Assembly: GCA_024998565.1 (NCBI GenBank)
Contig: JACOEM010000009.1
Coordinates: 62,001-126,000 of the forward strand
Source of the DNA: Nitrospira sp.
GTDB taxonomy: Bacteria; Nitrospirota; Nitrospiria; Nitrospirales; Nitrospiraceae
Direction of reading: 5' to 3'
Length of the DNA stretch: 64,000 nucleotides
Shown: piece after piece, positions 24,299-32,575 of the stretch
Numbering within the stretch: position 1 is the first letter of the stretch
Layout: the number at the start of each line of letters is the position of its first letter
The notes under the pieces: model-generated
Database searches by the model: none
The model's input: only the letters and a program-made list of their open reading frames with translations
Told to the model about the DNA's origin: nothing
Program-made: the position numbers and the translations under genes

Positions 24299-25135
24299 AT
24301 GTTGACTGCCTATAATCAGGTTCCACTTCCGTCGTTCATGTACGGGACCGCATGGAAAAAAGAGGCGACAGCGCCGTTGGTGCAACAGGCCGTGGCCGCA
24401 GGGTTCACGGCAATCGATACGGCCAATCAGTTGATCCATTACGAGGAAGCATTGGTCGGAGAAGCGCTGGTGGCGCTGGCGAAGCAGGGCACACCGCGGG
24501 ACCGGCTCTTTCTGCAAACCAAGTTCACGCCGGTGAACGGTCAGGACCATCGCACGCCCTACGATGCGCAGGCCGATCTCACGACGCAGGTAACACAATC
24601 TCTTGCCAGTTCCCTCGCCCATCTCCACACCGACTATCTCGATTCCTATGTCTTGCATGGCCCCTATGGGCGGCGTGGTTTGAGCGATGCAGATTGGGAG
24701 GTCTGGGCGGCCATCGAAGCGCTCTACATTGCGGGTAAGACGAAAATGATCGGCATCAGCAACGTGACGGCGGATCAACTCACCCTGCTTTGTGCGCGGG
24801 CGGCACATCGGCCCATGGTGGTGCAGAATCGCTGTTATGCGGCGCTGGGCTGGGATCAGGACGTGCGGGCCATCTGCCGGACTCACGGCATCATCTACCA
24901 AGGCTTCTCGTTGTTGACGGCCAACCGGGAGCTGTTCGCCGATCCCGAGGTGCGGGCCATGGCCGCCAGGTACGGCATGGGGCTGGCGCAACTGGTGTTC
25001 CGATTCGCCATGCAGATCGGCATGTTGCCGCTGACCGGCACGACCAACCCGAAACATATGCAGGAAGACCTGCGCTCCGACCAATTCACGATCGCCCCCG
25101 ACGATCTCCAGCGACTGGAAATCATCGGGATGTAA
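24299..25135 (+). CDS. Aldo/keto reductase
   Basis: This 278-residue (alpha/beta)8 NADPH oxidoreductase shows FTAIDTANQLIHYEEALVGE at the active-site loop, LQTKFTP (Lys), YVLHGP (His), KMIGISNVTADQL, MVVQNRCYAALGWDQDVRAI, HGIIYQGFSLLT and the cofactor segment LPLTGTTNPKHMQEDLRSDQ. It reduces aldehydes or ketones; the substrate is unknown. The DTAxxY spacing is altered (DTANQLIHYEE) compared with most bacterial AKRs, where Tyr follows the DTA sooner, but a Tyr is present. The start is well supported by GGAGGGG at 24284-24290. An antiporter gene follows after 68 bases. Confidence 0.92.
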   Translation: MLTAYNQVPLPSFMYGTAWKKEATAPLVQQAVAAGFTAIDTANQLIHYEEALVGEALVALAKQGTPRDRLFLQTKFTPVNGQDHRTPYDAQADLTTQVTQSLASSLAHLHTDYLDSYVLHGPYGRRGLSDADWEVWAAIEALYIAGKTKMIGISNVTADQLTLLCARAAHRPMVVQNRCYAALGWDQDVRAICRTHGIIYQGFSLLTANRELFADPEVRAMAARYGMGLAQLVFRFAMQIGMLPLTGTTNPKHMQEDLRSDQFTIAPDDLQRLEIIGM

Positions 25136-25203
25136 CCGGTTGCCTGTCGCAGCGACGCTCGGCCCGACCCGCGCGATCGTCCCGGAAACGGTTTTGTGCA
25201 TCG

Positions 25204-26820
25204 ATGAAAAGCCTGCATCAACTCGAAGTGATCATCATGTTGCTTGCGGTGGTACTCGCGCTGACGACCGTCGCGCAGAAGATCCGTATCCCGTATCCGA
25301 TCTTTCTCGTGTTGGGTGGTCTGGCGCTGGGTCTGGTGCCCGGTTCACCCGCAGTGATACTCCATCCTGACCTCGTGTTCCTGGTCTTCCTGCCGCCGAT
25401 CTTATGGGCGGCCGCCTATTTCACGTCTCTGCGCGAGTTTCGGCAGAACCTCCGGCCGATTTCGCTGCTGGCGGTCGGGTTGGTCCTGGCGACCTCCGCC
25501 GGGGTGGCGTTCGTGGCCCATGCGCTCTTGCCCGGTATCGGGTGGGCGGAGGCCATCGCGCTGGGTGCGATCGTCTCGCCGCCCGACGCCGTGTCTGCGA
25601 CGGCCATCGGGAAACGGCTGAGAATCCCGCGCCGGATCGTCACGATCCTGGAGGGTGAAAGTCTGGTCAACGACGCCACGGCGCTGGTGTTGTATCGGGC
25701 GGCTGTGGGCGCCGCAATGAGCGGGTCGTTTGCACTCGGCCATACGCTGTTCGAGTTTGTATTCGCCGCGCTGGCGGGAGTGGTCATCGGCATTGGTGTG
25801 GCCTGGCTCACGCGGTGGGCGCTCTGCGCGACGGACGACGGGTTTACGCAGATCGGCGTGACGTTGCTGGCGCCGTACATCGCCTGGGTGTGCGGGGAGT
25901 CGGTGCATGCCTCTGCCGTGCTGGCTTGTGTGGCTGGTGGACTGTACCTTCGTCAGTCGTTCAGCGGCGCGGTATCTCCGGCCACCAGATTGCAGGCTCG
26001 CGCGGTGTGGGATCTGCTGATCTTTATCTTGAATGGAGTCATTTTTATCCTCATCGGACTGCAACTGGGCGCGTTACGCGATTCGGTGCCGCCGGGCCAG
26101 TTCGCACCGGTGCTCATCGCCGGAGCCTGGGTGAGCGCGACCGCTATCGTAGTGCGGCTTCTCTGGGTGCCGTTGGCCGCTCTCATTCCCAGATGGGTGA
26201 GCGCGACATTGCGTGCACGTGATCCGATGCCACCATGGTCCGCCCTGTTTCTCATTTCCTGGACCGGCATGCGCGGGATCGTGACTCTGGCTGCCGCATT
26301 GGCGCTGCCGGTGACAACCGGCACCGGTGTGCCGTTTCCATTTCGCTCTGAAATTATTCTGATCAGCTTCACCGTGATTCTTGCGACCCTGGTCCTGCAG
26401 GGCCTCTCCTTGCCGCCGATCATCAGGCTGATGCATCTCAAAGAAGACGATGGGCTGGAGCAGGAAGAAACATCGGCGCGGGAACATGCGGCGACGGCGG
26501 CCTTGAATCGGCTGGATCAAGTCGTCACAGAAAACTGGGTGTCGCTGGAGCAGGTCGAGCGGGTGCGGCTGCGGTACCTCCAACGGCTGGAGCGCCTCAC
26601 CCGGGCTAGTCTGGCGGAGGGACAGATGTCCGTCTCGACCACTGAATCGGTCCAGCGTCTGCAGCATGAAGTGCTCACGGCCGAGCGGGTCGCCTTGATC
26701 GGGCTTCGGGATAACGGCACGATCAGCGACGAAGTCCTTCATCGTTTAGAACAGGAACTCGATGTCACTGCGCTCCACCTGGGCGTCGGCGAGCGACGTC
26801 TCGGCAGAACCCACGCGTAA
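25204..26820 (+). CDS. CPA1-family Na+/H+ antiporter
   Basis: This 538-residue inner-membrane protein has about twelve hydrophobic segments and the CPA1 hallmarks: FLVFLPPILWAAAYFTSLRE, AIVSPPDAVSATAIGKRLRI with the ion-binding PPD, ILEGESLVNDATALVLYRAA with the ND pair, and WTGMRGIVTLAAALALP. A C-terminal ~130-residue cytoplasmic tail is helical and charged (LNRLDQVVTENWVSLEQVER to LEQELDVTALHLGVGERRLG). It exchanges Na+ (or K+) for protons to control pH and sodium. ATG at 25204 gives MKSLHQLEVIIMLLAVVLA; longer frames upstream are noise from the preceding gene. Confidence 0.95.
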   Translation: MKSLHQLEVIIMLLAVVLALTTVAQKIRIPYPIFLVLGGLALGLVPGSPAVILHPDLVFLVFLPPILWAAAYFTSLREFRQNLRPISLLAVGLVLATSAGVAFVAHALLPGIGWAEAIALGAIVSPPDAVSATAIGKRLRIPRRIVTILEGESLVNDATALVLYRAAVGAAMSGSFALGHTLFEFVFAALAGVVIGIGVAWLTRWALCATDDGFTQIGVTLLAPYIAWVCGESVHASAVLACVAGGLYLRQSFSGAVSPATRLQARAVWDLLIFILNGVIFILIGLQLGALRDSVPPGQFAPVLIAGAWVSATAIVVRLLWVPLAALIPRWVSATLRARDPMPPWSALFLISWTGMRGIVTLAAALALPVTTGTGVPFPFRSEIILISFTVILATLVLQGLSLPPIIRLMHLKEDDGLEQEETSAREHAATAALNRLDQVVTENWVSLEQVERVRLRYLQRLERLTRASLAEGQMSVSTTESVQRLQHEVLTAERVALIGLRDNGTISDEVLHRLEQELDVTALHLGVGERRLGRTHA

Positions 26821-27113
26821 GCAAGGTCTGTTCGGCTGACTTTCTCGTGATCAGGAACGTCGCGGGCGTAAGGGCGTGACAACCGGCTGCAACTCCTCTC
26901 GCCTCGCCGACTTCGCTATCCTGTTCTCTCGTTCATAGACCGGTTGTTGCGCGACTGCCACGGTTGTTCCCTCCTTCGCGGTAACACTTCAGAGGACTTT
27001 CCTCCCTTCCGGCGACTAATGGATAGTGCGCCCTCGGCAATAGGCAGGGGGCACCGAATACATGTGCTCGTGTCCGGTTGATGAGCCGGGCAGGGCGAGC
27101 AAGGAGTGGGAGA
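26821..27113. other. Intergenic region before the second barrel gene
   Basis: No gene, repeat or convincing promoter pair is visible in these 293 bases. It contains the ribosome site AAGGAG (27101-27106) of the barrel gene. Confidence 0.35.
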
Positions 27114-27755
27114 ATGGCTGGCGCAAGGCGTTCGAAGGTCGCAATTGGTGTGGTCCTGGTGGGACTGTTGTGTGGCATGGGGTGGGGACCCGCCCAGGCT
27201 GAGGAAGGCGGCGCGGATCCTGACGTGAAAACGGAAGAGCCGCATTGGGTGATTTCGATTCGAGGCGGTGTGGCTCAGGCGACGCAGGACCATGTCTCCA
27301 ATGCGGTTGCCTCGTTGGGGGGCGCGGGCAGCCTCCAATTCCTCTATCAATTTTCTCCCTATTTTCGTTTTGGTCTGACCGTCGATGGTCAGCAGCAAGC
27401 AGTGGATGTGAAGAACGGGGCGGGCACCTTCGGTGATCTGTTGACCGTCGCGGTCATGCCGACGATTGAAATGCGTCCGTTTCAAACCACCACCGCGATT
27501 CCATACCTCTCAGTCGGCCTTGGCATGAATTTCAACATGTTCTCGACGGCCACGCGGGTGCTTCCGCTGGATTACGGCAATACGTTTGCGGCGCGAATCG
27601 CAGGTGGACTCGATATCCCGTTGACGCCTCACTGGAGTCTCAATACGGAAGTGGCTTGGCGGCTCAATAAGGGAGAGTGGACCCAATCGGGCGCGACCGG
27701 TCGGTTCGATGCCACGTCTGTCCTTGGCTTAGTCGGTATTCGATATCTGTTCTGA
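27114..27755 (+). CDS. Small outer-membrane beta-barrel protein
   Basis: This 213-residue protein has signal SKVAIGVVLVGLLCGMGWGPAQA and strand-rich blocks: WVISIRGGVAQATQD, GSLQFLYQFSPYFRFGLTVD, DLLTVAVMPTIEMRP, TAIPYLSVGLGMNFNMF, FAARIAGGLDIPLTPHWSLN, TEVAWRLNKG. It ends in SVLGLVGIRYLF, with the terminal Phe of Bam substrates. AAGGAG precedes the ATG by eight bases (27101-27106). Layout and several blocks match the barrel at 4505-5089. It is convergent with the Omp85 gene, 183 bases away. Function is unknown. Confidence 0.85.
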   Translation: MAGARRSKVAIGVVLVGLLCGMGWGPAQAEEGGADPDVKTEEPHWVISIRGGVAQATQDHVSNAVASLGGAGSLQFLYQFSPYFRFGLTVDGQQQAVDVKNGAGTFGDLLTVAVMPTIEMRPFQTTTAIPYLSVGLGMNFNMFSTATRVLPLDYGNTFAARIAGGLDIPLTPHWSLNTEVAWRLNKGEWTQSGATGRFDATSVLGLVGIRYLF

Positions 27756-27891
27756 CGCTTGCTCCGGCGATCGTTCCGCAGGAGCGCCGTATGTGCTTGT
27801 CCCGCCTTGTTCTGCTGTCCTTCATCCGATGCTCTTTCGGTGACCTCCGCTGTCGGTGAGTCCACCGTACCGACAGCGGAAGCCACCTTGC

Positions 27892-27920
27892 TTGACGCGC
27901 GAATCTGCTGCGGGTAGGTT
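27892..27920 (+). promoter_or_regulatory. Orphan copy of a repeated promoter cassette (TTGACG-17-TAGGTT)
   Basis: TTGACG (27892-27897), 17-base spacer CGCGAATCTGCTGCGGG, TAGGTT (27915-27920). Bases 27890-27925 repeat, with three or four changes, at 29773-29809, where the cassette drives a start codon directly. Here no gene follows on the plus strand. Transcription would start near 27927 and run antisense into the 3-prime end of the Omp85 gene. Confidence 0.5.
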
Positions 27921-27937
27921 CGTGCCCTGTAGAATTG

Positions 27938-29230
27938 TTAGAAGTATTGTGTGATGCCGATTTGAAGAAGCGAATTGGGGCTTGGGGCTAGCAGTTGTGC
28001 GAAATCCACACGCAGCAATGTGTTGGCGAGAAACGTGGGCACCACCCTGATGCCTGCCCCGACATTGACCGTGCCGATCCAATCCCTCTGACTGCCCTCT
28101 TCGGTAAAAGGTTGAAAGGCGCCGAAATCTGAAAAGAGCACTCCTTGCAGTGCCCAGCGTGGTGCGACTTGAATCGCATGCCGCAACTCCAGGTTCATAT
28201 AGGTCTGCGCCCGATTGCGATAGAGATTGTCGGAGAGCCCTCTGACTCCTGCGATACTCCCCATCAACACACTGTGATTTGGATTGCGGCTGTTGTTCAC
28301 CGCCTCGGCGACCGTATTGATCATCAGGACCGTCATGGGAGTCAGGGGGATTCCCTGGAGGTATCGAAGGCGCGCCTCGTGACGCGGCTGGTTCGCGCCG
28401 AGGAAGTACCCCGGTCGGAGCTCCAGCGCGATGCGATACCCGGATGGCACCAGATCGTGCCAATGGTATCGGTCCCAGGTCAGTTCGGGAATGAGACCCA
28501 CATAGTAGCCATCCGGTGGCCGCCCCCCTGTCCCTGTTTGGTCCTGGACGAGTTCACGGTAGATTTTGGCGACCACCTCATAGCGCAAGGGAGATCCATA
28601 GGCAAAGGGTCCTTTGAGTTCGAATTCGCCGCCGATGCGGTTGCGCGTCCAGGTGGCGCTCGAATCGGCAAAGCGGATGCCGTTACTACTGTAGGAGCCC
28701 TTCACTTCTTTCGCCCAGTGGTCCGGTCGGTATGCGTGTTCCGAGATCCACACATCCACGTTCGGTCCTCGCTGGCTGTAATTGAACTGACCCCCGATCT
28801 GTGTGCCGGTACCACCCAGGTTATATTCCACGAAACCGGCGGTGGCATTCAGATCTTTGACGCTGGTGCCGCTCGTAAAACTCAAGATGGGAGAGAGGGA
28901 AAACTTCTCCTGCACATCCACGGCCAGGTTTCCATCATGTGCCGCCACCTGGACCCGATCGAAAAGGCTGAGGTTTCGGATGCGTCTCTCAAACTCCTCG
29001 ACCTCTGTGCGAGTGAATTCTGAGGGGATCGGCCGCGGAAGCAATCGCCGGATCGTGTCTTCTGTGGTATGCAGCAGGCCGCTGATTTCTACCTTGTGAA
29101 TCGCAATGGTTCCGTCCTCTGCATGAGCGGAATGTGCAGGTGCAGCATGGAAAATGATGACCATCGCACAGGAGAGGATGATCGGAAGGAACAATACGCG
29201 CGCGCGTCGCTCGCAATGAGTAGAGTGCAT
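27938..29230 (-). CDS. Omp85-family (BamA/TamA-like) protein with one POTRA domain
   Basis: This 430-residue protein has signal VLFLPIILSCAMVIIFHAAPAH. A single POTRA domain (IHKVEISGLLHTTEDTIRRL, TRTEVEEFERRIRNLSLFDR, VQVAAHDGNLAVDVQEKFSL) precedes a 16-strand-type barrel with GFVEYNLGGTGTQIGGQFNY and the C-terminal block GVRGLSDNLYRNRAQTYMNL, equivalent to the Omp85 GG[VR]RG motif. BamA has five POTRAs and TamA three, so this is a compact member like the patatin-associated or single-POTRA forms. It ends in QIGITQYF. It may insert or export a specific envelope protein. A two-span membrane protein gene lies just upstream. Confidence 0.88.
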   Translation of the reverse strand: MHSTHCERRARVLFLPIILSCAMVIIFHAAPAHSAHAEDGTIAIHKVEISGLLHTTEDTIRRLLPRPIPSEFTRTEVEEFERRIRNLSLFDRVQVAAHDGNLAVDVQEKFSLSPILSFTSGTSVKDLNATAGFVEYNLGGTGTQIGGQFNYSQRGPNVDVWISEHAYRPDHWAKEVKGSYSSNGIRFADSSATWTRNRIGGEFELKGPFAYGSPLRYEVVAKIYRELVQDQTGTGGRPPDGYYVGLIPELTWDRYHWHDLVPSGYRIALELRPGYFLGANQPRHEARLRYLQGIPLTPMTVLMINTVAEAVNNSRNPNHSVLMGSIAGVRGLSDNLYRNRAQTYMNLELRHAIQVAPRWALQGVLFSDFGAFQPFTEEGSQRDWIGTVNVGAGIRVVPTFLANTLLRVDFAQLLAPSPNSLLQIGITQYF

Positions 29231-29304
29231 CGCAGGCTCCCATGATAAAAGCAGGTCCCACCGTGATGAACAACGGAACCGTCAGTGGAGAGGCTGGATG
29301 TGGT

Positions 29305-29670
29305 TTAGATTCGAAGGGGAAGGAGGAGCGGAATAGGGCTGCTGCGCGGCGGCCGCTCATGAGTGGGGGCCGCTCGTGTGCTTGAAATGGTCGGCAGGCA
29401 GGCGGACATGAGGAGAGCCGCGAAGGCGACCCATGCCCAGGCCGGCCAGACGATACCAACCGGGCCATCGGTTTTCTGTGACGCCATCAGGATATGTTCG
29501 GCGGGATTGTCGGGCTCTTCCGGAGGGGGAGTTCCTTCGGCGGATGTGCTGAGATCCGGCCCCTCGAACGCAAGGTCCATGATGAGATCTCCGGTAATCG
29601 CGAGCGAGACGACCAGCGTCAGCCAGGCGATCACACGGGTGTGTCGGGCCATTCTTCTCATGCGCAGCAT
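29305..29670 (-). CDS. Two-span inner-membrane protein of unknown function
   Basis: This 121-residue protein starts MLRMRRMARHTRVIAWLTLV at the ATG at 29670. Two hydrophobic segments (VIAWLTLVVSLAITGDLIMD and GIVWPAWAWVAFAALLMSACLP) flank an acidic Pro/Glu loop (AEGTPPPEEPDNPAEHILMA), and a Pro/Arg tail ends it. It has the same strand as the Omp85 gene, which starts 74 bases downstream, so the two may form an operon. It is divergent from the GNAT operon, and their promoters share a 139-base gap. No family is recognised. Confidence 0.6.
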   Translation of the reverse strand: MLRMRRMARHTRVIAWLTLVVSLAITGDLIMDLAFEGPDLSTSAEGTPPPEEPDNPAEHILMASQKTDGPVGIVWPAWAWVAFAALLMSACLPTISSTRAAPTHERPPRSSPIPLLLPLRI

Positions 29671-29774
29671 GAGGCCAACTATAGGGTCGAGACTCTGGTC
29701 TGTCAATTGATGGCGCCCAAGCGAGATCAAGATGGCTGCAGCGAATCTTCTCGTTCCGAGTGACGTGTCGGTGC

Positions 29775-29803
29775 TTGACGCGCGAGCCTGCTGCGGGTAG
29801 GTT
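29775..29803 (+). promoter_or_regulatory. Promoter directly abutting the GNAT start codon (probable leaderless transcript)
   Basis: TTGACG (29775-29780), 17-base spacer CGCGAGCCTGCTGCGGG, TAGGTT (29798-29803), then CGCGCC and the ATG at 29810. Initiation about seven bases after the -10 falls on the start codon itself, so the mRNA would have no leader and no ribosome site. A near-identical cassette is at 27892-27920. Confidence 0.65.
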
Positions 29804-29809
29804 CGCGCC

Positions 29810-30280
29810 ATGTCGATTCGTCTCACTCACGCCCAACCTTCCGATGCGCCGCTCGTGGCCGATTTGGTCGGTGAGCTGTTGCAGGAGATTATGACAGCCA
29901 TCGGCGTGAAGGCGTTCGAATTCTCCAGGGTCGAGACCGAAGGGCGGGCGCGGGTCTGGTTGGCTGACGGGACCTATACGGTGTTGTTGGCGTATGACGA
30001 CGAGAAGGTTGCCGGTTTTCTGACCCTGTCGGAAAGTCGCTCTCTCTATGCGGAAGGCACGTTCGGCACCATTCCGGAACTGTATGTGCGTCCGGCATTC
30101 AGGTCCTGCAACGTGGGCACAGCACTCGTGGCGGAGGCGGCAAGGGTGTCCCGCGCGCGAGGATGGACCAGGCTGGAGGTGACGACACCTCCGCTTCCGC
30201 AGTTCGACCGGACTCTGGCGTTTTATGAACGACAGGGATTCAGCATTTCCGGCGGGCGGAAAATGAAACTGCCTCTGTGA
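29810..30280 (+). CDS. GNAT-family N-acetyltransferase
   Basis: This 156-residue protein has the GNAT fold: ITHAQPSDAPLVADLVGELL, VWLADGTYTVLLAYDDEKVA, GTIPELYVRPAFRSCNVGTA with the RxxxxGxA acetyl-CoA loop (RSCNVGTALVAEAARV), and TLAFYERQGFSISGGR. Substrate is unknown. There is no ribosome site upstream; the ATG begins six bases after a -10 element, pointing to leaderless translation. It opens a four-gene block (GNAT, C39-like, TIGR03862 flavoprotein, RBBP9-like hydrolase) with overlaps or gaps of four bases or less. Confidence 0.9.
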   Translation: MSIRLTHAQPSDAPLVADLVGELLQEIMTAIGVKAFEFSRVETEGRARVWLADGTYTVLLAYDDEKVAGFLTLSESRSLYAEGTFGTIPELYVRPAFRSCNVGTALVAEAARVSRARGWTRLEVTTPPLPQFDRTLAFYERQGFSISGGRKMKLPL

Positions 30281-30696
30281 TCCGGCTCGTTGTTCAAGAA
30301 GAGCGAACCGGCTGTGGCATCGCGGCAGCGGCCGCGTTGGCAGGTGTGTCCTATGCTCGCGCGAAGGCCGTTGCCGCGTCGTTGGGCATCTCTGCTCAAG
30401 ATCCGAAGCTGTGGTCCGAAACGGCATCGGTGCGGCGGCTGCTGACACAATTCGGTCTGCGTCCCTCGCGGGCGACCAAACCGTTTCGCTCCTGGACCGA
30501 TTTGCCGGATTGCGCGTTGCTGGCCATCAAGTGGCATCTGGAGCAGGGACGACCGTTCTGGCATTGGGTGGTGTTCGTGCGAGAGAACGGCCGGTCGTAC
30601 GTGGTAGATTCCAACCCGATATTGAAGGCTCCCCTTCGGACCGACTTCGGGCGTATGAGGCCGGTGTGGTTTCTGACTGTGACGAGGAAGAGGTAA
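30277..30696 (+). CDS. Peptidase C39-like (papain-fold) protein
   Basis: This 139-residue protein has a GTG start overlapping the GNAT stop (GTGA). It shows a papain-like arrangement: Cys13 in ERTGCGIAAAAALAGVSYAR, His96 in RPFWHWVVFVRENGRSYVVD and Asp111 at the end of that block. C39-like domains cleave leader peptides or act as deubiquitinase-like hydrolases, but stand-alone bacterial forms often lack a known substrate. There is no signal peptide or ABC transporter. Tight coupling suggests it works with the acetyltransferase or flavoprotein next to it. Confidence 0.72.
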   Translation: MIRLVVQEERTGCGIAAAAALAGVSYARAKAVAASLGISAQDPKLWSETASVRRLLTQFGLRPSRATKPFRSWTDLPDCALLAIKWHLEQGRPFWHWVVFVRENGRSYVVDSNPILKAPLRTDFGRMRPVWFLTVTRKR

Positions 30697-30699
30697 CAG

Positions 30700-31938
30700 G
30701 TGAAGATCGCGATTATCGGTGGTGGGCCGGCCGGGCTCATGGCCGCTGAGGCGGCATTGGCCGGCGGGGCGCACGTCGCGCTGTACGATTCGATGGCGTC
30801 GGTGGGACGCAAGTTTCTGTTGGCCGGAAAAGGCGGGCTGAACCTGACTCACTCCGATCAGCCCGACCTGTTCCTCAGCCGATATGGCGAGCGCCGCGCG
30901 CAGGTTGCGCCCTGGTTGGCCGAGTTCGGGGCCGACGCGGTTCGTACGTGGGCGCGGGGGCTTGGTGTCGAGACGTATGTCGGCTCCTCCGGTCGTGTGT
31001 TTCCGACGGATATGAAGGCGGCACCGCTGTTGCGCGCCTGGTTGCGGCGATTGCGTCAGGCGGGATTGACGATTCATGTGCGGCATCGTTGGCAGGGCTG
31101 GGATGAACAGAAGGCCCTCCGTTTCGAGACGCCGCAAGGCGCGAGTTCCGTACGGGCGGATGCGGTCATCCTGGCGTTGGGTGGAGGCAGTTGGCCCAAG
31201 CTCGGCTCTGATGGTGCCTGGGTGCCACTGCTCGCGGGGCGTTCCATTTCGATCGCTCCGTTGCGCCCGGCGAACTGCGGGTTTGATGTCGGGTGGACCG
31301 AACACTTCCGAACCAAGTTCGCGGGGCATCCGGTGAAAACGGTGGGTGTGGTGGCGAAATCACCGACCGGCGTCGTGATGCGTCGCATGGGGGAGTTCGT
31401 GATCACTGAGACCGGTGTCGAAGGCGGCGTGATCTATGCCGTGGCCTCTTGCCTCCGCGATGAAATTGAAGCCACCGGCCGTGGCACGCTGCGGTTGGAT
31501 CTGGCGCCGGACCGTGAACTGCCGCGTTTGATCAAAGATCTCTCTCAGCCGCGCGGAAAAAAGACGATGGCCACGCATTTGCAGCGGCGCGCCCATATCG
31601 ACGGGGTGAAGGCCGGGCTGCTTCGTGAGATTGTTTCCAAGGAAGATTTTGCAGATCCGACCCGTCTGGCTGCCGCGATCAAAGCCTTGCCGCTCACCCT
31701 GACGGCGCCTCGTCCCTTAGAGGAGGCGATCAGCACGGCCGGCGGTGTGACCTGTGAGGCGCTCGACAAGCGGTTGATGCTCAAAGCGTTGCCGGGGGTC
31801 TTCTGCGCAGGAGAAATGGTGGATTGGGAGGCGCCGACGGGCGGGTATCTGCTCACGGCCTGTTTTGCCAGTGGCCGGACCGCCGGTGCGGGGGCCGTCG
31901 CCTGGCTCGCGGAGCGCGCAGGACGTGCCAAGTCATAA
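30700..31938 (+). CDS. NAD(P)/FAD-dependent oxidoreductase, TIGR03862/HI0933-type flavoprotein
   Basis: This 412-residue protein starts at a GTG four bases after the preceding stop. The FAD-binding Rossmann motif is KIAIIGGGPAGLMAAEAALA, then VGRKFLLAGKGGLNLTHSDQ, the family signature, AVILALGGGSWPKLGSDGAW, VLTAAISTAGGVT-like segment EAISTAGGVTCEALDKRLML and the C-terminal PGVFCAGEMVDWEAPTGGYL LTACFASGR. This is the TIGR03862 branch of HI0933/YhiN flavoproteins; their substrate is unknown. A second HI0933-type protein (the YhiN branch) lies at 33498-34814. It overlaps the next gene by 14 bases. Confidence 0.92.
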   Translation: MKIAIIGGGPAGLMAAEAALAGGAHVALYDSMASVGRKFLLAGKGGLNLTHSDQPDLFLSRYGERRAQVAPWLAEFGADAVRTWARGLGVETYVGSSGRVFPTDMKAAPLLRAWLRRLRQAGLTIHVRHRWQGWDEQKALRFETPQGASSVRADAVILALGGGSWPKLGSDGAWVPLLAGRSISIAPLRPANCGFDVGWTEHFRTKFAGHPVKTVGVVAKSPTGVVMRRMGEFVITETGVEGGVIYAVASCLRDEIEATGRGTLRLDLAPDRELPRLIKDLSQPRGKKTMATHLQRRAHIDGVKAGLLREIVSKEDFADPTRLAAAIKALPLTLTAPRPLEEAISTAGGVTCEALDKRLMLKALPGVFCAGEMVDWEAPTGGYLLTACFASGRTAGAGAVAWLAERAGRAKS

Positions 31939-32485
31939 GAGGACCAGCGACGGGGTGGTGGCTCTGGTGGTTCCGGGCATCGGTAATTCGGGGCCCGGTC
32001 ATTGGCAAACCTTGTGGGAAGCGCGGCATCCCGGGTGGCAGCGCGTGCAGCAGAGGGACTGGGATCGTCCGGTCTGTGCGGAATGGCTGCGCGGGCTTGA
32101 TGCCGCCATGGCTCGTCTTTCTGCTCCGCCTGTGCTGATCGCGCATAGCATGGGCTGCCTGCTGGTCGCCCACTGGGCGAAACGTTCCTCGCTTCCTGTT
32201 CGTGCGGCGTTTCTGGTCGCAGTCCCGGATCCTGCCGGCCCCATGTTTCCGCCTGCTGCACAAGGTTTTCAGCTGGTCCCTTCGGAGAAACTTCGGTTTC
32301 CCAGTCTGGTGGTGGCGAGCAGCAACGATCCGTTCGGTTCCGTCGCCTATGCGCGGGGTTGTGCTGCTGATTGGGGCAGTGACTTTGTGGAGGTTGGTGC
32401 AGTCGGCCATATCAATGCAGACAGCGGTATCGGTGACTGGCAGGCCGGGCTTGCGTTATTCGATAGCTTCTTGAAGTCGTTGTGA
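31925..32485 (+). CDS. RBBP9/YdeN-family alpha/beta hydrolase
   Basis: This 186-residue protein: VALVVPGIGNSGPGHWQTLW, then DRPVCAEWLRGLDAAMARLS, VLIAHSMGCLLVAHWAKRSS (nucleophile Ser in HSMGC), VVASSNDPFGSVAYARGCAA (Asp) and VGAVGHINADSGIGDWQAGL (His). These are the RBBP9 signature blocks. Activity is a serine hydrolase; the physiological substrate is unknown. The start is uncertain: GTG at 31925 overlaps the flavoprotein gene, and GTG at 31955 is 12 bases after AGAGGA. It is last in the four-gene block, before a perfect inverted repeat. Confidence 0.88.
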   Translation: MPSHKRTSDGVVALVVPGIGNSGPGHWQTLWEARHPGWQRVQQRDWDRPVCAEWLRGLDAAMARLSAPPVLIAHSMGCLLVAHWAKRSSLPVRAAFLVAVPDPAGPMFPPAAQGFQLVPSEKLRFPSLVVASSNDPFGSVAYARGCAADWGSDFVEVGAVGHINADSGIGDWQAGLALFDSFLKSL

Positions 32486-32500
32486 CCCGCTCGCCGTCCG

Positions 32501-32532
32501 CGTTCGTATCTCGTCAGGACGAGATACGAACG
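32501..32532. repeat. Perfect 15-base inverted repeat with a 2-base loop
   Basis: CGTTCGTATCTCGTC, AG, GACGAGATACGAACG. It lies between the convergent RBBP9-like and nitrilase genes, so it could end transcription from both sides. There is no T-run. Its arm contains CGTATCTCGTC, the core shared with the dispersed repeats at 5131, 11781 and 19301. Confidence 0.8.
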
Positions 32533-32575
32533 ATGGGATACGGTATGCGCTCGATGCGTTTCACCGCGTATGTCG

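Noticed and set aside
24218-25201. A 327-codon open frame on the minus strand
   Set aside because: It is antisense to the aldo/keto reductase, whose promoter, ribosome site and motifs are clear.
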